From: Eimeria necatrix
Taxonomy: Eukaryota; Apicomplexa; Conoidasida; Eucoccidiorida; Eimeriidae
Length of the DNA: 29,143 nt
Direction: 5' to 3'
Assembly: GCF_000499385.1 (NCBI RefSeq)
Contig: NW_013654324.1
Location: forward strand, 1 to 29,143
The notes under the pieces are model-generated. The model saw nothing but the letters and a program-made list of their open reading frames with translations, made no database searches and was not told the DNA's origin. A program made the translations under genes and the position numbers. How positions within the stretch are numbered: the stretch's first letter is position 1; each line of letters opens with the position of its first letter. This document shows positions 8,706 through 19,387 of this stretch, piece after piece.

Positions 8706-11700
8706 ACCGCAACAAGAGTTCTTCAGGATCAGCAAATAACGGAACACTGTTACACTATGCTGAGCACGTCCAACGCCTCTGCGGAGTCGGCAATGGCATC
8801 GGGTGCAGGAGCAGTGGCAAGACCACCAGAGCTGAAGCAGACGCAACGGAGTTCTTGAGAGGCATCCCTGCAACTCTGCAAGCTGAAGGGAAATTAAGAA
8901 TTATTTAAGCCAAAAATTTTTCCCTTTTGGTAACTTGGAACGTTACCTTCGAGTGGGCCACGCAGATGATATGGGGATTGGCAGCGTAGCCGGCAGAAAT
9001 TTGCAGAGCAATACAGGAAGCATATCTCCTGCTTTGCTTGCCCATTTTGTTTTTAACTAGGAATTGTATCTAAACCTTCACCTTTCTTCCGGTATGCCCA
9101 ACATGACTGGAGATTGCACAGTAGTACTGTGAAGGCCTGTTGCTCCCCCATTCAGACACAGCTGCGTTTTCTCTGGATCCAAAAAGATGCCTAAGGCTTC
9201 CAAAATGCCTCGTCAGGTCAAGAGTGCCCTTGAATTGCGCGTTACTGCGAAAGCAACTTTGATGAGTTAGTTTGTGGCATGCCTCTGGTTGAAGAGCTAC
9301 TAGAGTTATCTGGCTTGTCGTACACTACCTTAAATTGCAGATTGGTAGGTAGGGAATACTTTAATCACGGTTCATAAGAGGTATATACGGCTAAGGTAAA
9401 GCCATATAGCCCCTTCCTGCGCCACAGGCACGACTGCCACGAAAGATGGTGCGGAATGCTGTGTGTAGCGAAATAAATGCGTAAAGAGCTTTTCATATTT
9501 TACTTGCGTGAAAATGCTACCAAAAGAGCTGTTATAAACTATGGGGCCACTGCCATCGCATACATTGGTCCTCCTTACATTTGCAAGTGCGCACCAGGCA
9601 AGTAGCGTGCAGGGTTCAACAGCTTCGGGATGTTCAATATGTAAGGCCAAGAAAAGCATACGATAGCACCATAGCATCATGACACAGAAAGAGAAGCGCA
9701 ATTTCCAATAATAGCCTAACTAGGAGAGCTGCAGCAGATTCAATAGCAAGCCAAGTGCATCAAGGGGTTGTTGGAGCAGGAAGCGGCGTCCTTACAGGAT
9801 TTCGTTTTGCGAATAAGTTCGACAAAGCAGGTAACTTACCAATTACTTTACAGGCACTCGATAAACTAGACAATAGGGGATCATCCTACTTTTAGCAGCA
9901 AAGAGTTTTACGAAATTAGGCCTGGATCAACACTGTCGGGGGCCTGAGCTAGTGCAGTGTGAAGGCCGTTATCTGAGGCATTGGAGCAATCTGTGGAATA
10001 CTGGCGCGAACTTACCAGACTGGGTGAGGTTTAAGTGGCAAAATCTCCAGAGCCGTTGCACTACAAGCCCTTCGGCACTTCTCCAGCAGAGCGCTGCTAA
10101 TCAGCGGCAAGGGGACAACACAGTGTACAAACCCAACTTCGCTCAGAGAGATGCGTAGCGCTTTAAGATACCACTTACTACGCCTGGGCTAATCTGCTGC
10201 TGGCACTGTCGAAGGCCTCAAGTAAGTTTGCAACAATCGATTTCACGGAGTGAAGGGAAATAGGGGCAAGAGTACTTGGGAATCTCGTGAGAGACTACAG
10301 CAGAGATGTGGAAGTGGCGCCAAAATTAGTTGGCACATAAACTGGGTAAGGGCAAGACCTGGTTTTGGCGGCCCTCTTAAAAAGCACGTGACAGAGAATT
10401 TCTGCCCTCGATGAGCATTCTTCTTAGTTCGAAGCGTTTTGAGTCCAAGGGGAAAGGAAAACTGGCGATGCACTGTGCTTAACACAACGAGAGCGTTTTC
10501 CGCTCATGAGAAACCTGAACAGGAGATTCAGATACAGGGCAGTGCTGTAGAGATTGCACTACACCACCTAAGCAGGAACAAGGGTGCTGCGAAGGAACAG
10601 GGGGTACTGTCAGATCTCGCGAGCGGCCTGGACTAGGAGCTAGTGAAATCGAATATTCTACTCGCAGAAACAGACATGCTAAAATGCTAACACGTGCTGT
10701 AGCACCAAGGTGGAACCCCGCCGAATTCCCCCCGAGCTAAAGCCAAAGCCTTTCCGAGTAGAGCAAAAGAAAAGTGATGTTCCTCTCTGTCGTGACTAGA
10801 AGCGTAGCTACGTTAGGAAACGATGAATGTTGAAACGAGAAATAGCCCAGTGGAGTGACAGGTAGCCACTGCAACTACTGGCAGCATGGATAGCCAAGGT
10901 ACTCTGAGGCAGGCGAAAAGCATGACGTTCTTAATGTTCAAGAAGTGGAAAACGCACCGCAGTGGTGACGCAAGCATCTGGATACTGAGATGGCCAGTGA
11001 GGGCCAAAGGCCGCTATTCATTGTGAGCTTGTAATTGGCACCTGTGTGGGAAGCTGGGGCTTAGAACTGAAGGGCTTCTTGACATGGGTCGCACAGACTC
11101 ATTATCCCACCCACTGTTAAGCAGCTGGATCTGCTGCTGCGCCGTGAATACAAGACGTGCCAATTTGCTGTAATCACCAAAGAGGGGCTGAATATTTACC
11201 GTGTAGTGGTGGGACTCATGCGGAGGGTGATGCTTATTGCGAAGATTTCGGGATAAACCTATTGCACAAAATCTGGGCGTAGCTCTCGACTGGATCACAT
11301 ACCATGCGCTGGCTTTGCATTTCCATTCCGATAAGCGACCAACATACGTGAGTGGCTGATGATATGAATTGCCAACCAAAAGAACAAGCGATGCGAATGG
11401 GCAAAAAGAGCGGCCCTGTCAGTCGATAATGCTGACCCCAGCAGAGCAAGCATTCAATACTTTGCCTCCAGAAGTGCCCAGAATGGCAGCAGCAGAGGCG
11501 GCTACACTCTTTGGCCACATCCCGAAAAAGTGCAAAGGGGAATCGCACAGCGTAAAATACTGTCAAATTGGCATTCTGTTTGGAACTGCCTCGGGTGTAT
11601 TCTTTATTTGACGTTTTCCTCTCTCCAAATTTGTGCGACTCTGCCCTAGAGGCTCCAGTTTGGTCATTGAAGAAGCCGGCGTTGAGTAGCTTTCCTTGAA

Positions 11701-11896
11701 CGATGCGTATGGCAGTTCTGCTGAACAGCACGAGGTTGATTTCATCTTCGATCGACGGAGAAAAGGTGCATTACCTTTGCGAAGTGAAGGTGAACTCCTT
11801 AAGGTAGGGCTACCTAAGGATTCGCCCCGCTATAGACTGGCTGCACTGCACGCGTACGAGCTTGGCTGCGTCGCATGGGCGAGCGTTATAAGGTAG
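8706..11896 (+). pseudogene. Large decayed protein-coding remnant, family unknown
   Basis: Translated piecewise, the plus strand gives long protein-like stretches that change frame and carry TAA, TAG and TGA stops. Examples are frame 3 at 8706-8891 (ADATEFLRGIPATLQAEGK), frame 1 at about 8895-9266 (GHADDMGIGSVAGRN) with two stops, frame 3 at about 9240-9680 (MPLVEELLELSGLSYTTLN; AVINYGATAIAYIGPP), frame 2 at 9683-9895 (FRFANKFDKAGNLPITLQAL), frame 3 at about 9925-10480 (YYAWANLLLALSKASSKF; GARVLGNLVRDYSRDVEV), frame 1 at about 11080-11253 (QFAVITKEGLNIYRVVVGL) and frame 2 at about 11237-11896. The last segment, of roughly 220 codons, has only four stops, two of them adjacent, against about ten expected by chance. 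I recognise no domain. An intron-rich live gene is possible, but the in-frame stops argue for decay. It could also be a degenerate mobile element. Confidence 0.45.
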
Positions 11897-13485
11897 CTAC
11901 CACCCTGTAATCCCTCTGCTTTCCAGGCACCCCTAAACTCCTGTGTTTTCTCGCTCTGTTGCACTGTATCCCCCTCCAACTGCGTTACTAGACTGATTGC
12001 CGCCCCCTTCCAACTGCCTTACTACAATGACTGCCACCCCACTTTGCTACACCTTTGGCATAACGTCCCTTATTATTGTTGAAACGTTTCTTTCAATTTG
12101 GGTCCACCGTTTTGCTCGCCACCAAAAGGGTGGGTTGGATGTGGGGTCGGGCATCTTCACATTTCACTCTCAGCATTCACGTTGATGCTACACAGCTACG
12201 CCGCGTCTCCAAGTGCGACATATCTTCTTCAGACTAGGTCTTGGGAAAGTACAGTCAATGCGCTAAAACAGAACACAAAAAGTTCACAAGTACTTTGAAT
12301 ACTAAATGACACAAAAGAGGAAGGAGAGCGAGAGTTAAACGAAAATCGGACGAAGTAAAATGGGAACAAAAACGGGGGGAAAACAGCAAAATGGCGAGGA
12401 ACAAATCGACGACTAATGAAGAAGTACATGTGAAAAGCATAAAGAGAGATGAATTATGCTGCAGGTTACTAGGACATAATACAGTTGAATATTCGGTTAG
12501 CGGGGAAAATTGCCGCAAAACCTCACCTGGAATGTCAATTGGATTACAAAGAGGAAACAACGACAAACCAAGTCGATAAACGCGTTAAAAATGGGGATAA
12601 TTAGTACCAATAAATAGGGGAGCACACGAATTCATGAGTATGACATGGAACAGTTAAACCGGGGTAGAAGAAATACTGTCCATCAGTTACATTATTTGCA
12701 CAGGGCACGCAGAAGGAGGAGGAGGGGGTTCATGGAGCAAATCAAGGGTATGCGAAAATAGGAAAAACGCTAAATAACTTCGAAATTACTCAGACGGATT
12801 TCTACACTGCCAATATAGTGTGATGGCACTACTGGTGGCTGCAGCAAATCAGCCAGTGACAAAAGAGTCATAGACCACTAAAGATGAGTACTCAGAGATC
12901 GTCTTGGAGGGTAAAAGCAGCAAAAGCCACTACGAACACACATAGTGAGGCCAGCAGCAGCAGCAACACAACAAAAGGCTCGCCGCTGCAGCCAGCGTGA
13001 GAACAGCAGCCACTGCTGCGGCTCCGTCAACAGCCTGAGCAAATGCATATTAGGTGGTAACACTTAAAAGAACAAGGATGGAAACTAGAGAGAAAGACTG
13101 GCCTTTGCTGAAGGCAACACCGAAGTAACTTAAAGACAGAAAGCTGTAGTGCGCAACACCAAAAAGTTGCACAAGAACACCCATCAGAGCTTTTTACACT
13201 CACAGCTACAAGTATTAAAGGATAACCGAAATTATTCCCGCCACAAAACACTTTCACCAACCAGATCAGGCTTGGGGTGCTCTACAATTAGTCCCGCGTT
13301 TGAAGCTTGCAGCGTGGTGAACTAAGTCAATCTTCGGCTTCCTCGTACGCGTATGTGTTCTGGCTGCATAGTTGGAAGATGTAAGTGCTGAAAAAAAGAC
13401 AATGTTATTGCAGGCTTGATTTCTAATGTATGGATCTGCTTTGCTCACGTATTCCTCCCTCAATTCTCAAGAGCCGAGCCTAGCA
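11897..13485. other. No recognisable gene; small imperfect repeat
   Basis: I see no supported gene in this stretch. Around 11970-12036 a ~33-bp C-rich unit (CCCCTCCAACTGCGTTACTA-like) occurs twice with changes. The sequence is A-rich on the plus strand from about 12290 to 12800. A few CAG triplets occur near 12953. Short minus-strand frames rich in Phe, Leu and Ser here only mirror the A-rich plus strand. Confidence 0.5.
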
Positions 13486-15039
13486 CTTGCATAAAACTCT
13501 TGACTGGGATCAGATATCCATAATGGCTGCCTCAGCAGTGGCCGGGTATGTGAAACTCCCAGTCTATAATCCTGGCGCTCGCAGAACATCTATTAATTCA
13601 TTATCTTCCACAATATCTGTTTTATTTAAAAACCTAGTCATCCACCATCCAAACAGCAGCTGCTGCCGAGCGTTGTTTCTCTTTTGTAGTCTGAATAAAA
13701 ATCATCTTTTGCCCGCCGATTTACGTCATATCCTCCTTCTTCCTGTTTGTTTGGCAACTATTTAATAAATTAACTATTTTATTTGCTCTCATAGTCCCTC
13801 TGTCTCATTGGCATCTAGCTGTCTTCATGTTTTAACTTAGGCTATTCTAATCCTTTTTGTGAGTCACCTGTCTATGAGCTTATTTATTTCCCTTAGAGCT
13901 TTGGCTACTGCTTATGTACCTGTTTAGCATTTTTTATGACCTTGAAAGACAACGAGTAAACTTATTACTCTGATATTTTAAATTATTGATTTTCCCCTGT
14001 GTTTCCCCATAAGTGCAATCCGAGGCTTGTGCCTCCGTGAGGTTATTATCAAAACTTTATTATTAATTATCACCCATTACTTTCTAAATTATCAACTTCC
14101 TTTGTTCGCCCACGTTTGTATGGTGTGTTTATAGACTGGTTTTTGTTTGCTCCTTCTCTTGGTTTTGCTTATATGCTTAGTATGTATACTTTCGGAATTG
14201 CTTAAACCTATTGGATATCCACGTACCTTGCGTACCACTTTAGTCTATTGTACTTAAGTTTCATATATTTTTTAAACTTTACTTGCTGTTGTCATTTGTA
14301 TATACTTGTACGCTTTATGATTTCCTTATCATCAATAATTGTCATTACTCCCCTTCGCTTTTCTCAGTGTTCCTCGTAATACTTATTTTTCATTGAGAAT
14401 GCGCTACAATCCTAAAGGTACATCTTCTTAGCAAGAGTTGGATATAAATAATTTGAATTGTGTTTGTAGATATTTAGTGGCTGTAAGGCGTTGATGCTCA
14501 CGCAGAGGGGTAATGCACTGCTGCATGGCATGGCGGCTGCCAGAGCTGCGGAGAAAGAGCTTGTCCTTCTTTTATAACTAACTTGCGCATTTGTTGCCAC
14601 ACAGAACTTAGAATGTGACTCTGCATGCGGTCTTAGCATTGCCAAATTGGCTAAGATGTAGTGTAGTTCATCGTTCACGTCAAGTTGCCAGCAACGCCAA
14701 GAGTGGAGGACATGAAAGGCTTCTTGTCAGTCATAGCCTCAAAAGGAAAAAGTCCTGAAAAAGAATGATTTGCTTCATTCATGTGACAGATCCACTCTGA
14801 AAAAGATACTCTTAAAGTTCCGCTTATTCAGCTGAATATATGGCCGAAACATTTTTCAAAACTGCGATTAACAATTCAGTTTTCCTGGCGGCATAGACAT
14901 GGTGAGCTGAATAGGTGGCTCGTTTTGTGTTAAGTTGGCTGCACAACCGCTGCCACAGATAACACTAAAATCTGAAACTCCGTGAGAAATGATTGCTGGA
15001 AGACAGCCATGAGAGCGAATGAGGCAGTTTATGAGCAAT
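13486..15039. other. AT-rich intergenic stretch, no recognisable gene
   Basis: Composition becomes strongly T-rich from about 13560 to 14450, with many stops in all frames and no long repeats. From about 14450 the composition returns to that of the surrounding repeat-poor segment. Short frames at 14412-14678 (minus) and 14982-15209 (plus) show no recognisable motif. I call nothing coding here. Confidence 0.5.
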
Positions 15040-15495
15040 TCAGCGGCATAAGTTGCTGTAAAAGCCTTTTTGGCAGGAATAAAATCGGAGGTCTTGCCCA
15101 GAGGATCTTATTCTGCTGCCATCCCGGGGTATCGTTTCTTTTGTCAACATTGAATGCACCATGTTTCCCGTCCTTGTCATCAGTTTTTCTGTTTTCATTT
15201 CTTGAATAGTTGCAGTGGCTTCCTGCACCTCTTGTGGGTGGAGCCCTGCACATTCAAGACAGTTTGAATTCATCATTAGCCCGGGAAGCGGGCTTCCTTC
15301 TCTCCTGCTGCAGAAGCCTCTGGTTCTAGATGGGGAAGACTTCGATGGCCTCGAGTTCTGCTGCTGCAGCGCGCAGTTGCTGCTTTGCACTTCTTGTTTT
15401 TTTAAACTGTTCCTAAGTTGGCCCTCTCCCACAATTCTTATGCTTGCCTCTTCAAACCCTTGTGCCGTCATTTTCTCACAAGTTCCCCGAAACAC
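15040..15495 (-). CDS. Possible coding fragment, 151 codons, unknown
   Basis: This open minus-strand frame has a mixed, soluble-protein-like composition (for example EVQEATATIQEMKTEKLM) and no homopolymer runs. I do not recognise it. A plus-strand frame at 15418-15705 (for example SQFLDDVSHYDSVHLRRLC) overlaps it and looks equally plausible, so the coding strand is uncertain. It could be an exon of a gene shared with 15730-16155 on the same strand, a decayed remnant, or chance. Confidence 0.2.
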   Translation of the reverse strand: MFRGTCEKMTAQGFEEASIRIVGEGQLRNSLKKQEVQSSNCALQQQNSRPSKSSPSRTRGFCSRREGSPLPGLMMNSNCLECAGLHPQEVQEATATIQEMKTEKLMTRTGNMVHSMLTKETIPRDGSRIRSSGQDLRFYSCQKGFYSNLCR

Positions 15496-15729
15496 CTATA
15501 TCCTACTCGCTGCCTCAGTGGCATTTCACAATTCCTGGATGATGTTTCGCATTACGACTCTGTGCACTTGCGGCGACTGTGTGAACGTTCAGCGACGCGA
15601 CGCGAAAAGCTACTTGATCCAAACTGCGCATGCAGGAGAGCTTTTGGCATCATAGATATTGTACAAGATGGTGTATCAATAGTAGATACTGTTACTAATT
15701 TTTAAATAAAAAACCGGACAATTTTGGCA

Positions 15730-16155
15730 TCACTGTACGAAGCTTTTGAGACGAAGTTGAAGCAGCAAACGCATGCCAACGTAAAAGCCATTTTCGTCGA
15801 GTAGGCAAAAACGCGGAAGCAGCAGCGATGCCCGAACACCGATATCCCGAAGTTTTACTCTGAGACTTTGCGCTATCAGTGGCATGTTTCCAAAGATGCC
15901 GCGCAGATTGAACAGGAAATGGATAACAAAGGCTTTCGCAAAGAATGTTTGTGCGCGTTCAACTCCAGGGTTCTTCTGATTTATGTCTAAGGAAGAACCC
16001 GGCGGCCCACTTCGCGCAGTCAAAAGCTGCAAGTTAGCAGTCCAGCATTCTGCACTTCTGTTGATTGATGTTTGGCAGCATTTATTGATGCCAAATTCCG
16101 AAGTGCAGCTCAGTTGCAATGAAAGAACTCCATCACTCAACAAATGCGCCAGCAA
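15730..16155 (-). CDS. Possible coding fragment, 141 codons, hydrophobic, unknown
   Basis: This is an open minus-strand frame. Its second half is hydrophobic with spaced charges (FVIHFLFNLRGIFGN; LLDENGFYVGMRLLLQLRL), as in a membrane or helical protein. No family is recognised. It lies just upstream of the 15040-15495 candidate on the same strand, so the two could be exons of one gene. No clear splice-site pair was confirmed by eye. Confidence 0.22.
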   Translation of the reverse strand: MLAHLLSDGVLSLQLSCTSEFGINKCCQTSINRSAECWTANLQLLTARSGPPGSSLDINQKNPGVERAQTFFAKAFVIHFLFNLRGIFGNMPLIAQSLRVKLRDIGVRASLLLPRFCLLDENGFYVGMRLLLQLRLKSFVQ

Positions 16156-16781
16156 TTCCAGTTATTGCAAAGGACCCGCACTCAGCTGATTACCTACGGA
16201 GGCCTCAAGAAATGCATTCAGAGTCGAAACCAGTGAGGGTAGGAGCAAAACAATTTTTATAATATGGTTCTTCTATCTATACTCAAAATAATCTGCATTC
16301 AAAATACTCACAGCCCCTGGTCTGGCTTTCTCTGTCTTGTGTTCATGTGGGGTTCTGTGGATCCTAATGGCCTCACAAAGTAGTCTAATTCATTTTACTT
16401 CTTTTGCTTTTCCTCACCTCTGCTCAAACTGCCCATGTTGAGCTTAATTGATTTCAACATCTCTGATAAATTTCTTGCAAATCTCAATTGAAAAGTTTGC
16501 AAATAATCAATTCACAAAATCTCATCTTGGCAAACCCTTGTGCCACTATTTTCATGAAGTTTGCAACTTTCGTCTGGCGATCTGCTCTCAGCAAATAATT
16601 GGAATTTGGCGGAAAAAGGAAAGTTTGTTTGAAGTTCAACATATGGCTTGTTGAATAGCTTTTTAACTTGTTTCCCGAATAGTGTTGCTGCAAAACTTTT
16701 CTTTGAAAACTTTTTGGATTCTTCCTGAAATTTTCTCAACAAGATTCTCTATTGAAATGCGAGGAGAGAAGTGGCAACTGG
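16156..16781. other. Last repeat-poor stretch before the repeat-rich segment
   Basis: This is ordinary complex sequence, moderately AT-rich, without a recognised gene. It ends where the first long CTG tract begins, at about 16794. Small frames on both strands at 16448-16742 are mutually overlapping and unconvincing. Confidence 0.45.
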
Positions 16782-16793
16782 CCGTCTTTTTAG

Positions 16794-16815
16794 AGGCTGC
16801 TGCTGCTGCTTCTCG

Positions 16816-16851
<36 letters not shown>

Positions 16852-17010
16852 GACACAGGCGAAGTCGGAAGCAGCAGCAGCTGCTGCTGCAGCTGGCGAG
16901 ACAGAGAATTTGAGGGAGACGCAGCAGCAATATCGGCATTCTGCAGCAGCAGCAGCAGCAGCAGAGGCAGTGCCAGCAGCAGCAGATCCACGGGCAGCAG
17001 CAGCAATTGC
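16794..17010. repeat. CTG-to-CAG switching trinucleotide tract
   Basis: (CTG)n tracts at about 16794-16852 are followed by (CAG)n tracts from about 16879 to 17010, so the block is an imperfect inverted repeat able to fold on itself. A plus-strand frame starting at 16682 runs through it as alanine runs and ends at about 17020. That could be a homopolymer-rich exon, but CAG tracts stay open in every frame, so openness alone is weak evidence. Confidence 0.8.
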
Positions 17011-17332
17011 TGGAAATTGAATAGCAACTTCTGGGCATCACTGATTTGCGCAACTACCACTGAATGCACAAGAACTTCACTAATATAATGGATCTGAGGA
17101 TTGCTGAATTAAACACTTTATGAATATCAGAATCAACTTATTTACATCAGATGAATAATACTACAATTGCTGCACCCAGCTAAGCTCCTACGTAGAGGCA
17201 CACTTTTCAAAAATGCCTAAGCCACCAAAGAAAACAAAAACAAATTTTTAATGTTTTTGTCTTTTTGTTATTCAAGGACACTTTCTGCGTCTCTCTGTGA
17301 TACAGCAGCGGCTGCTTGATCTCAGTGGGCAA

Positions 17333-17592
17333 AGGCGAGAAAGAGGTGTTGCTGCTGCTGCTGCTGAGAGAGATGTTTTGCTGCTGCTGCTGCTGCTGCA
17401 GCAAAACATCTCTTTCACTTTTGCTGCTGCTGCTACTGTAGCAGCAACACCTTTCTCTCGCCTCTGCTGCTGCTGCTGCTACAGCAGCAACACCTCTCTC
17501 TCGCCTTTGCTGCTGCTGCTGCTGCTGCTGGTGCAGCAACGCCTCCCTCTCGCCCTTGCTGCTGCTGCTGCTGCTGCAGCACAGCAGCAGCA
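17333..17592. repeat. Interleaved CTG/CAG and CTCTCGCC repeat block with nested inverted repeats
   Basis: (CTG)n tracts are separated by units reading CAGCAACACC then TCTCTCGCC. Related units begin near 17442, 17484 and 17534, giving a tandem array of roughly 45-50 bp. The left end (GAGAAAGAGGTGTTGCTGC, from about 17338) is nearly the reverse complement of the CAGCAACACC...CTCGCC unit at about 17441-17463. A tight hairpin is nested between them. Confidence 0.75.
17369..17413. other. Perfect 16-bp hairpin inside the CTG block
   Basis: The left arm at 17369-17384 (AGAGATGTTTTGCTGC) is exactly complementary to the right arm at 17398-17413 (GCAGCAAAACATCTCT). A 13-base CTG-type loop separates them. 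Confidence 0.85.
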
Positions 17593-18710
17593 GAGTTATG
17601 TCCGTGTTAAAAACCTCTGCCGAATCTCAAAGCACTCCAAGATAATGGCTGCATGCATGAAAGGCTGCAGCTATTTGCATCAAACACAAGAAAAACTTGA
17701 AAGCCTTTCAGTGTTTCGAACTCCTTTGGAGAGTGTTGATCTCACAATAAGTTTAGGAAAATAGAAATTAAACTTTTCTTTTCAAATTGTTTGGAACCTA
17801 ATCAAATCCGGCTGCTCCCACACTGGCAGATGCAGCAGTTGCGAGCCCTCTAAAGTCTAAGTTGAACAAATTAAATGCCTCATTTTGCTGCTTTTTACAA
17901 TTTAATTGACTCAAGAATCTTCAAAAATGATTAAAAAATAAAAGTTTTAAAACAATACTTCAGCAGCTGCAAAAGCCGCTGCCTAAGAGCTGCTTGAGCT
18001 TCTTAGCAACAATCAAATGTTTCTTTTTGATTTTATATTAAGTGCAATTGTTGAAGTTTCACATTTTAATTTTTAAATGTTTTATTTCGAGAATTGCAAA
18101 TTTCAATTAATTATTCTCGAGTGAACATTTCGCATGCATGCGCTCCTGCGATCCTGTCGCTGCGCATGCAGAATTCAACTTTCCCAAAGCCCCAAAAATT
18201 CCACTTGTTCAAAAAATGCAAAATAACTTCAAAATTTAAAATTTCGAAATAACTTCAAATTTTAAAATTTCGAGAAAAGTTTGAAGTAGAATTTGCTTCT
18301 GCTCAAAATATCTCAAACTGTTTCCTCATTTTACCTCTTCACTTATTCCACATAATTGTTTTTTTAAATCCATTTTTTTATTTTTAGAAAATAAGAATGG
18401 AATGGACAAAAAGCCATTTGCTGCACTCGCAGCGCCTCGTGCATGCGAAAAAAACTATTTTTTTGCATTTTCTTTGCCAAAGAAATTGCCAAGGGGTTGC
18501 TGAATCACTTAACTTCAATAATCAAAAAAAGAAAAAAAATATTTTTATTTGAGTTCCTCTTATTCTCTCAGACAAACTAGCCTAAGTTTTCTGGATTCAC
18601 TTTGCATTGTTGATCCATTTTGATCCCTAAAGCAATATCTAAAATACAATTTTAGATTTCAAATAATTATTTAAAAATTCAAATCAGACGCTCACTTCTT
18701 CGGGGCTTTA
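17593..18710. other. AT-rich non-coding stretch with scattered GCATGC motifs
   Basis: No gene is recognised. It contains runs such as TTTAAAATTTCGA repeated near 18230-18275. GCATGC motifs occur near 17651, 18132, 18164 and 18441. These are related to the core of the minisatellite that follows. Confidence 0.5.
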
Positions 18711-18978
18711 TGCATGCATGCGTCAAGCCCCAAAAAACTCCCAAGGTACTATTTTATAAAATAAAATAAGAGAAATGATGAAGACTGGAAGCAGCCAAAT
18801 GCATGCATGCATCAAGCCCCAAGGAATCCCCAGGGCACTATTTTATGAAATAAAATAAGAGAAATGGAGAAGACTGGAAGCAGCTAAATGCATGCATGCA
18901 TCAAGCCCCAAAGAATCCCCAGAACACTATTTTATAAACTAAAATAAGAAAAATGATGGAGACTGGAAGCAGCCAAAT
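18711..18978. repeat. 89-bp minisatellite, three copies
   Basis: Copies start at 18711, 18800 and 18889, and the third ends at 18978. Each begins TGCATGCATGC, continues CAAGCCCCAA, then CACTATTTTAT or similar, AAATAAGAG or similar, and ends GACTGGAAGCAGC plus AAA. Copies differ at scattered positions, so the array is not brand new. Each copy carries overlapping TGCATGCA motifs. Confidence 0.9.
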
Positions 18979-19279
18979 GCTGCACTAAATGCATGCAAAT
19001 GGCCAGCCATGGGAGGCCTCTTGTCTTCGCGCAAAGAGCTGCATGCAAGTTTGCATGCAAGTCGAAGTGGGCGGGTCTGAAGATCCCTTTAAAGGGATTT
19101 ATTGGGGCTTTTGAACAATGTGGCATTTGGAGAAAAGTTAGTCTTGGGACTTCAAACTTTTATTGTCTTTTTGCCCTCATGGGAAATTGCATGCAAAGTT
19201 CCAAAATTAATAAAATCGGGAAACATTTTCATGGGGCATTGGATCGCTGGGATCGACCGGGAGAGTGTTGGGAGCAGGG
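18979..19279. other. GCATGC-rich stretch before the telomere-like block
   Basis: No gene is recognised. GCATGC occurs again at about 18991, 19041, 19053 and 19189, continuing the dense cluster of this motif outside the minisatellite. Confidence 0.5.
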
Positions 19280-19387
19280 CTTAGGGTTTAGGGTTTAGGG
19301 TTTAGGGTTTGGAGTTTAGGGTTCGGGGTCTAGGGTTTAGGGTTTGGAGCTTAGGGCTTAGGGTTTAGGGTCTAGGGTTTAGGGTTT
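19280..19387 (+). repeat. Internal telomere-like repeat, G-rich strand on plus
   Basis: About 108 bases consist of TTTAGGG heptamers and variants (GTCTAGGG, GCTTAGGG, GGAGTTTAGGG). AAACCCT/TTTAGGG is the telomere-type heptamer found internally in Eimeria chromosomes. The degenerate units and non-telomeric flanks show it is interstitial. Confidence 0.95.

Noticed and set aside
9850..9910. Very short intron at about 9829-9853 (GTAACT...TTACAG) in the decayed coding region
   Set aside because: The intron would be only about 23 bases, and the frame stays open across it unspliced, so no intron is needed.
16682..17020. Plus-strand frame with alanine runs as a real exon
   Set aside because: It lies mostly in a CAG/CTG tract that is open by default, with too little unique sequence to support coding.
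17690..17740. tRNA-like TTCGAACTCC box
   Set aside because: No matching acceptor, D or anticodon stems could be found around it.
18711..18978. CRISPR-like array (three evenly spaced repeats)
   Set aside because: The whole 89-bp unit is repeated with no unique spacers, and the genome is eukaryotic.
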